Below are positions 29,328-33,463 of a stretch of DNA of 33,463 bases, piece by piece (within the stretch, counting starts at the first letter, position 1; each line of letters begins with the position of its first letter). This DNA comes from Deltaproteobacteria bacterium (GTDB taxonomy: Bacteria; Lernaellota; Lernaellaia; JACKCT01): the NCBI GenBank assembly GCA_020845895.1, contig JADLEX010000059.1, forward strand, positions 1 to 33,463. The letters run 5' to 3'. Position numbers and translations under genes: made by a program. Under the pieces are notes generated by a model, which saw nothing but the letters and a program-made list of their open reading frames with translations, ran no database searches and was not told where the DNA came from.

Positions 29328-31028
29328 GTGATCGACACCTGGCGCCTCGTGCGCGCGAAAACGTGGATCATGCACAACCGGTTCTCGCGGCCCGGCCGCG
29401 CCGATCGGTTCAAGTCGATCTTCTTCTTTTCGCTCACGCTCGGCTTTCAGGTCGGCCTGTTTTTCGGCGCGACCGCGCTCTTTCAGCGGCTCGCGGCCGA
29501 GGAGCCCTTCGGTTCGATCCTCGTCGGCAAACTCGTCGAGTTCCTGTTCATCACGTTTTTCACGGTGCTGACGTTCTCCAGCATCATCACGAGCCTCAAC
29601 GCGTTTTTTCTCGACGCCGACCTGCCCATGCTCATCACCGCGCCGACCACGTGGGGGCGGCTCTACATCGCCCGGTTCGCGCAGGCATTCGGGATGACAG
29701 GCTGGATGATGATCCTCGTCGGCTTGCCGATCTTCGTTTCCCTCGGCCTCGTGTTCCACGCCCCGGCTTACTTCTACCCGTGGATGCTCGCGGTGATGGT
29801 CGTGTTCCTGCTCGTGCCGATCGCGCTCGGCAGCCTCATCACCATCGTGCTCGTCAAGGCGTTTCCCGCGCGCAAGATGCAGGACATTCTCATCCTCATC
29901 GCCGTCGTGCTGATCGTGATGCTGTATTTCCTGTTCCGGTTCCTGCGTCCGGAGCAGCTCTTCAACCCCGACATCTTCCACGGCTTCGCCGAATATTTCG
30001 CCACGCTTCAGACGCCCGACTCCCCGCTGCTCCCATCGTCGTGGGGCGCGTCGGCTCTGATGGCCCCGCTGCACGGGCGCATGCGCGAAGACGGCATCGG
30101 CTTCCTGCTGCTCTCGCTGTCGTGGGGCCTGATGCTCGTCACCATCGGCACGAGCGTCGCCAAGCGCACCTTCCTCGACGCCTACACCAAGAGCCAGGAA
30201 GGCCGCCGCCTCACCATCACGGGGCTGCCCTTCGTGCAGGCGATCTTCGAGGGCATGACGCGCGGTCGCGATCCCGTCAATCGCCAGTTCTTCCTCAAGG
30301 AGATCCGCACCTTCTTCCGCGACACGGCCCAATGGACGCAGCTTCTGCTGCTCATGTCGCTCATCGTCGTGTACCTGTTCAATTTCAAGGCGCTCGACCT
30401 CGATCGCTTCTCGGGCATCACGTTCCAGCTCCGCAACATCATCGCCTACATGAACCTGATCCTCGCGGGCTTCGTGCTCTCGGCGATCTGCGTGCGCTTC
30501 GTGCTGCCGGCGGTGTCGCTCGAAGGCGAGGCGTTTTGGATCGTCAAGGCCGCGCCGGTCTCGATGAACCGCTTCGTGTGGAACAAGTTCAATTTCTACG
30601 CGCCGCCCGTCTTCATCGTCTCGGAAATGCTCGTCGTGCTGTCCAACATCTTCCTGCGTTCAACGCCCTTCATCATGGGCGCGTGCGCGGCGCTGATGGG
30701 CCTGCTGTCGCTCTCCATCACGGCGCTCGCCATCGGGGTCGGCGCGATCTATCCCAACTTCGAGGAGAAGAACGTCGCGAAGGTGGCGACGAGCGTGTCG
30801 AGCATCATCTACATGGTGGCCTCGCTCGGCCTCGTCGTCGCGGTCGTCTCCATCATGGCCTACCCCGCCCGCATCGTGCAGCGTGCCTTGCTGGACGAAG
30901 CGCCCCTCGCGGCCACGCAATGGGCCATCATCGGCTTGTCAATCGCGGTCGTTTTGACCATGATCGCCGCGTCGGTGCTTTGGCCCATTCGGCGCGGCAT
31001 TCGCGCGCTCGAAACGCGCGAGGACTGA
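29328..31028 (+). CDS. Large ABC exporter permease
   Basis: A 566-aa polytopic protein with about twelve hydrophobic helices in two halves, separated by a cytosolic loop with GRDPVNRQFFLKEIRTFFRD. The opening DTWRLVRAKTWIMHNRF and the paired halves fit the group of putative ABC exporters in which one chain provides both membrane modules. Start GTG 29328 has TAGGA eight bases upstream and gives the first helix at the expected distance; an upstream ATG in the same frame lies inside the ATPase gene. Substrate unknown; the transglutaminase and UbiA genes on either side suggest a lipid or processed peptide (inference). Confidence 0.85.
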   Translation: MIDTWRLVRAKTWIMHNRFSRPGRADRFKSIFFFSLTLGFQVGLFFGATALFQRLAAEEPFGSILVGKLVEFLFITFFTVLTFSSIITSLNAFFLDADLPMLITAPTTWGRLYIARFAQAFGMTGWMMILVGLPIFVSLGLVFHAPAYFYPWMLAVMVVFLLVPIALGSLITIVLVKAFPARKMQDILILIAVVLIVMLYFLFRFLRPEQLFNPDIFHGFAEYFATLQTPDSPLLPSSWGASALMAPLHGRMREDGIGFLLLSLSWGLMLVTIGTSVAKRTFLDAYTKSQEGRRLTITGLPFVQAIFEGMTRGRDPVNRQFFLKEIRTFFRDTAQWTQLLLLMSLIVVYLFNFKALDLDRFSGITFQLRNIIAYMNLILAGFVLSAICVRFVLPAVSLEGEAFWIVKAAPVSMNRFVWNKFNFYAPPVFIVSEMLVVLSNIFLRSTPFIMGACAALMGLLSLSITALAIGVGAIYPNFEEKNVAKVATSVSSIIYMVASLGLVVAVVSIMAYPARIVQRALLDEAPLAATQWAIIGLSIAVVLTMIAASVLWPIRRGIRALETRED

Positions 31029-31070
31029 TCCGCGCGACGACGGAAACAGGCCCCGAAAACGCGACGCGAA

Positions 31071-31088
31071 CGCGCCCGCCCGGGCGCG
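31071..31088. other. GC-rich hairpin between the permease and UbiA genes
   Basis: CGCGCCCG and CGGGCGCG flank CC, an 8-bp perfect stem. No T-run follows, so it is not a clear terminator; it could reduce read-through or protect mRNA. The rest of the 73-bp gap is plain. Confidence 0.4.
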
Positions 31089-31101
31089 ACGGTTTCGATC
31101 C

Positions 31102-32073
31102 ATGAGGTGGGACGTGCTGCAAATCGTCAAATCTAAAATGAAGCTGTATTGGGAATTCGCGCGTCCGTTCACGCTGCTGCCGCCGGCGCTCGGCATGGTC
31201 TCGGGCGGCATCACGGCGCTCGGCGCCGATCCCCAATGGGAGAGCCACTGGGTCGATCCCGGCTGGGCGTTCGCGATCTACATGGGCCCGGATTGGCTGC
31301 GGATCACGTGGTACATCGTCGTCGGCGCGATCATGGCCGCGACGCTCAACGCGGCGAGCAACGCGCTCAACCAGATCACCGATCTGACCAACGACTCGGT
31401 TTCCAAGCCGACGCGGCCGATCCCCAGCGGGCGCATCTCGATCACCGAAGCGACCGTCATCACCGTGTTCTGGTACGTGCTCGCGCTTTTCATGAGCTTC
31501 CTCGTCAACTGGCAGTGCTTCCTGATCGTCCTGGTCGCTTCGTTTTTCATCTACGGCTATTCGGCCAAGCCGTTTCGCACCAAGGCGCGCGGTTGGTGGG
31601 CCAATTTCACCATCGCCATCCCGCGCGGCATTTTGCTGAAAGTCGCCGGCTGGTCGAGCGTCAAGACGATTTTCGCCGCCGAGCCTTGGTACATCGGCCT
31701 GATCTTCGGTCTGTTCCTGCTCGGCGCGGCGACGACCAAAGACTTTTCGGACATGGAAGGCGACGCCGCGGACGGCTGCAAGACGCTGCCCGTGAAGTAC
31801 GGCCCCAAGGCCGCCGCGTGGATGATCGCGCCGTTTTTCGTGCTGCCCTTCCCGCTCATCCCGCTGGGCGCGCACTGGGGCATCCTGACCGGCAACCGGC
31901 TGATGCTCGACATCATGGGCGTGGGCCTCGCCCTGTGGGGCTGCTACACGGTCTGGCTGCTGCTGCGTAATCCCGACGAACTGTCCAAGACGGAAAACCA
32001 TCCGTCCTGGAAGCACATGTACGGGATGATGATGGGCATGCAGATCGGGTTCGCGCTGAGCTATCTGTTCTAA
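31102..32073 (+). CDS. UbiA-family membrane prenyltransferase
   Basis: A 323-aa polytopic enzyme with about nine helices. It moves a polyprenyl group from its diphosphate to an aromatic or other acceptor. The two Asp-rich motifs that bind Mg-diphosphate are present: N90xxxD94xxxD98 in NALNQITDLTND followed by KPTRPIPSG, and D217xxxD221 in DFSDMEGD. YGYSAKPFRTKARG is also family-typical. The KPTRPIPSG form is shared by chlorophyll-synthase and geranylgeranylglyceryl-phosphate-synthase branches, so the substrate is not obvious; it is not a plain UbiA or MenA. ATG 31102 has a poor ribosome site; ATG 31138 is an alternative. Last gene of the plus-strand run, 73 bp after the permease. Confidence 0.92.
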   Translation: MRWDVLQIVKSKMKLYWEFARPFTLLPPALGMVSGGITALGADPQWESHWVDPGWAFAIYMGPDWLRITWYIVVGAIMAATLNAASNALNQITDLTNDSVSKPTRPIPSGRISITEATVITVFWYVLALFMSFLVNWQCFLIVLVASFFIYGYSAKPFRTKARGWWANFTIAIPRGILLKVAGWSSVKTIFAAEPWYIGLIFGLFLLGAATTKDFSDMEGDAADGCKTLPVKYGPKAAAWMIAPFFVLPFPLIPLGAHWGILTGNRLMLDIMGVGLALWGCYTVWLLLRNPDELSKTENHPSWKHMYGMMMGMQIGFALSYLF

Positions 32074-32106
32074 CAACGTTTCGAATAACCCGCTGTGGCG
32101 CACTTC

Positions 32107-32222
32107 CTGTCATCCCGACCGGAGCGAAGCGCCCTCCGCCCTGTCATCCCGACGGGAACGAAGCGCCCTCTGCCCTGTCATCCCGACCGGAGCGAGTGAA
32201 GCGAGCGGAGCGGAGGGATCCC
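32107..32222. repeat. 34-bp tandem repeat of a CTGTCATCCCGACCGGAGCG-type intergenic element
   Basis: Copies at 32107-32140 and 32141-32174 share most bases; a third begins at 32175 and runs on through GAGTGAAGCGAGCGGAGCG to about 32222. The unit belongs to a widespread class of short intergenic repeats containing GTCATCCCGA and GAGCGAAGCG. It lies between UbiA and the AT-richer RES gene, marking the border of the compositional change. The remaining gap, 32223-32334, shows no gene, tRNA or obvious attachment site. Confidence 0.92.
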
Positions 32223-32334
32223 TTTCAGATCCGAAGCGGGAAGGGATTTCTCCACTCCCCGCCTACTCGAACGCATCGGCGAATCGCTCGAAATGACTGA
32301 ACCTACTGGTGCCACACATTCGTGTATCTACACC

Positions 32335-33463
32335 TCAAAAGCTTTCCGCCTTGGAACCGCTGTCCTCGCTAAGTCGACTCTCCATCTGATAAAATTCAGT
32401 ATTTCCATAATAGACATTTCGATTCGATACACTCAAGGTCGAATCAGAATTATACCCAGTTGAAATCGGGGATGGAACGACTGATTGAGCGATAGACCAC
32501 GGCAACGGATCGGTTAACAAGAAGCGCTCCCGTAGAGTCTCGCTGTAATCTCCGTAATGCTTATCCCCCCTCGCCGGAAATACATAATTAGAAACAAAAG
32601 TCGAAATGCCATTTGCAAATTGCCTACATACACGATTTGACAAATAGCGAATTCCGACAAAATCTTCCTGCCGAAGCGCCCACTGAAGGAACATTTGCGG
32701 AAATATATACTCGTGAATAAACGGAGCACTTTGACTTTCGTTATCAAGCGACAGCGCGAGCAACAAAGGCCACAATTCGATGTAATCTTTAACTATCTTA
32801 ATAGCGACAGACCTAGACGAATGACCTTGCGGCCACTGGCTAGCTATGTTTAACAATGTGTCGACCATTTCTGTTGAATAGCCGAAATCATAGATTCCAC
32901 TGAAATCCAAAAGCTCGAACCTAGACATAACCATAGAATGCAATGGCGGTTCTCCCAACTCCGTCCAGCAAGTATAGACAGAACCCCCAAGATACAAACA
33001 AGGTAATCCGGGAACGCTATACCTTTGCCGCCCAACCAATTTTCTTCGCGAAAATGGAATATGAAACATATCACGCCTTCCCAGCGACGTCGGAATCTGA
33101 TCCGTTCGGCAACGATAGAGGTTCAATAAAAGACTATCAACTTTGACATCCGTTCTACACTTTTCAATCCTGAAGAGATCATAGAATGAGTTGAGATTTG
33201 CGCTATTGTTGAGAATCCCGCCAAATGCCTCAAACGCTTCTGCTTGCTTCCCGTCCAAATATGTTTCCAATATTTCGAGTATGCCATTAAACATGAAACT
33301 CACGTTTCGCTCGTCGACAATCATTTCTCCAATGCATTGCGCATCGTTCATATGCCGACTCAAGCAATTGTAATAGTCATCAAATATCTGCTTTAGATCT
33401 TCGCGAAACATTGGCCCAAGACCCTTGAAATACACCGGGATTTTCACCGCGCGTTCACGACGA
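32335..33463 (-). CDS. RES-domain protein (NAD-cleaving toxin family), 5' end may lie beyond the window
   Basis: At least 370 residues. The RES core runs from LYRCRTDQIP (Arg112, Arg114 counted from the GTG at 33447) through DMFHIPF, GRQRYSVPGLPCLYLGGSVY and CWTELG (Glu163), matching the Arg/Tyr/Glu pattern of RES NAD+ phosphorylase/glycohydrolase toxins. About 100 N-terminal residues, mostly helical, precede it and may be a HEPN/RES-type N-terminal domain. The frame stays open to the window edge, so the true start may be further right. Two 60-base rows counted by hand are 43% and 50% GC, well below the neighbours, and codon use differs, which suggests recent acquisition. No Xre-type antitoxin is visible in the window. 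Possible role: NAD depletion in defence or stasis. Confidence 0.8.
   Translation of the reverse strand, partial: RRERAVKIPVYFKGLGPMFREDLKQIFDDYYNCLSRHMNDAQCIGEMIVDERNVSFMFNGILEILETYLDGKQAEAFEAFGGILNNSANLNSFYDLFRIEKCRTDVKVDSLLLNLYRCRTDQIPTSLGRRDMFHIPFSRRKLVGRQRYSVPGLPCLYLGGSVYTCWTELGEPPLHSMVMSRFELLDFSGIYDFGYSTEMVDTLLNIASQWPQGHSSRSVAIKIVKDYIELWPLLLALSLDNESQSAPFIHEYIFPQMFLQWALRQEDFVGIRYLSNRVCRQFANGISTFVSNYVFPARGDKHYGDYSETLRERFLLTDPLPWSIAQSVVPSPISTGYNSDSTLSVSNRNVYYGNTEFYQMESRLSEDSGSKAESF

Noticed and set aside
32107-32222. CRISPR array
   Set aside because: The 34-bp units follow each other without unique spacers.
32074-32334. tRNA gene or attachment site as insertion point of the RES gene
   Set aside because: No cloverleaf sequence or matching direct repeat was found around the AT-rich segment; only the 34-bp tandem repeat is present.

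Overview
The window is high-GC bacterial DNA, apart from an AT-richer last kilobase. It is densely packed, with many 1-8 bp gene overlaps, frequent GTG starts and no non-coding gap above 300 bp. Nothing in it fixes the taxon. The very high GC, FHA-domain pair, abundant glycosyltransferases, a secreted M14 peptidase with an Asp-rich tail ending in CCG, and scattered palindromic repeats fit an environmental deltaproteobacterial-grade lineage (Myxococcota, Lernaellota or similar). That placement is inference. No tRNA, rRNA, CRISPR array or intact transposase gene was seen.

Layout. 1-1384 (minus): the N-terminus of a B12-binding-type protein and gpsA. 1570-6437 (minus): a tightly coupled four-gene envelope-glycan operon with a membrane GT2, a second GT2, an FAD-dependent mutase/amine-oxidase-like protein and a GT39/ArnT-like polytopic transferase. 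6478-8661 (plus): secreted M14 carboxypeptidase. 8767-11144 (minus): two Gfo/Idh/MocA-type proteins around a 91-aa unknown; one of them lacks the family's catalytic signatures. 11421-17934 (plus): a seven-gene operon with a tandem-SCP2-like protein, a class III aminotransferase, a GlmU-like left-handed beta-helix protein, an 86-aa degenerate AcpS-like protein, a DegT aminotransferase, a GT4 and a GT2. Dehydrogenase, aminotransferase and hexapeptide acyltransferase together suggest an amino-sugar or acylated-sugar pathway feeding a glycan or glycolipid. 18009-18949 (minus): two FHA proteins, one tail-anchored. 19143-23600 (plus): LolD/MacB-like ATPase, a two-module FtsX-type permease and a DUF1624-like membrane acyltransferase. 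23602-25610 (minus): a GT4 and a polytopic protein resembling CruF/DUF422. 25674-26964 (plus): a 72-aa membrane protein and a GT4. 27056-32073 (plus): a membrane-anchored transglutaminase-like protein, an ABC ATPase, a large permease and a UbiA prenyltransferase. 32335 to the right edge (minus): an AT-richer RES-domain gene, probably acquired by transfer.

Four copies of one palindromic element (at 1470, 8671, 11244 and 17935) sit between genes. A different long hairpin lies at 24825, and a 34-bp tandem repeat separates the native-looking DNA from the RES gene. The most unusual items are the seven-gene operon with its two odd proteins (duplicated SCP2 fold, mini AcpS without its metal-binding residues), the catalytically degenerate Gfo/Idh paralogue, an 11-bp direct repeat flanking one repeat element, and the RES gene.
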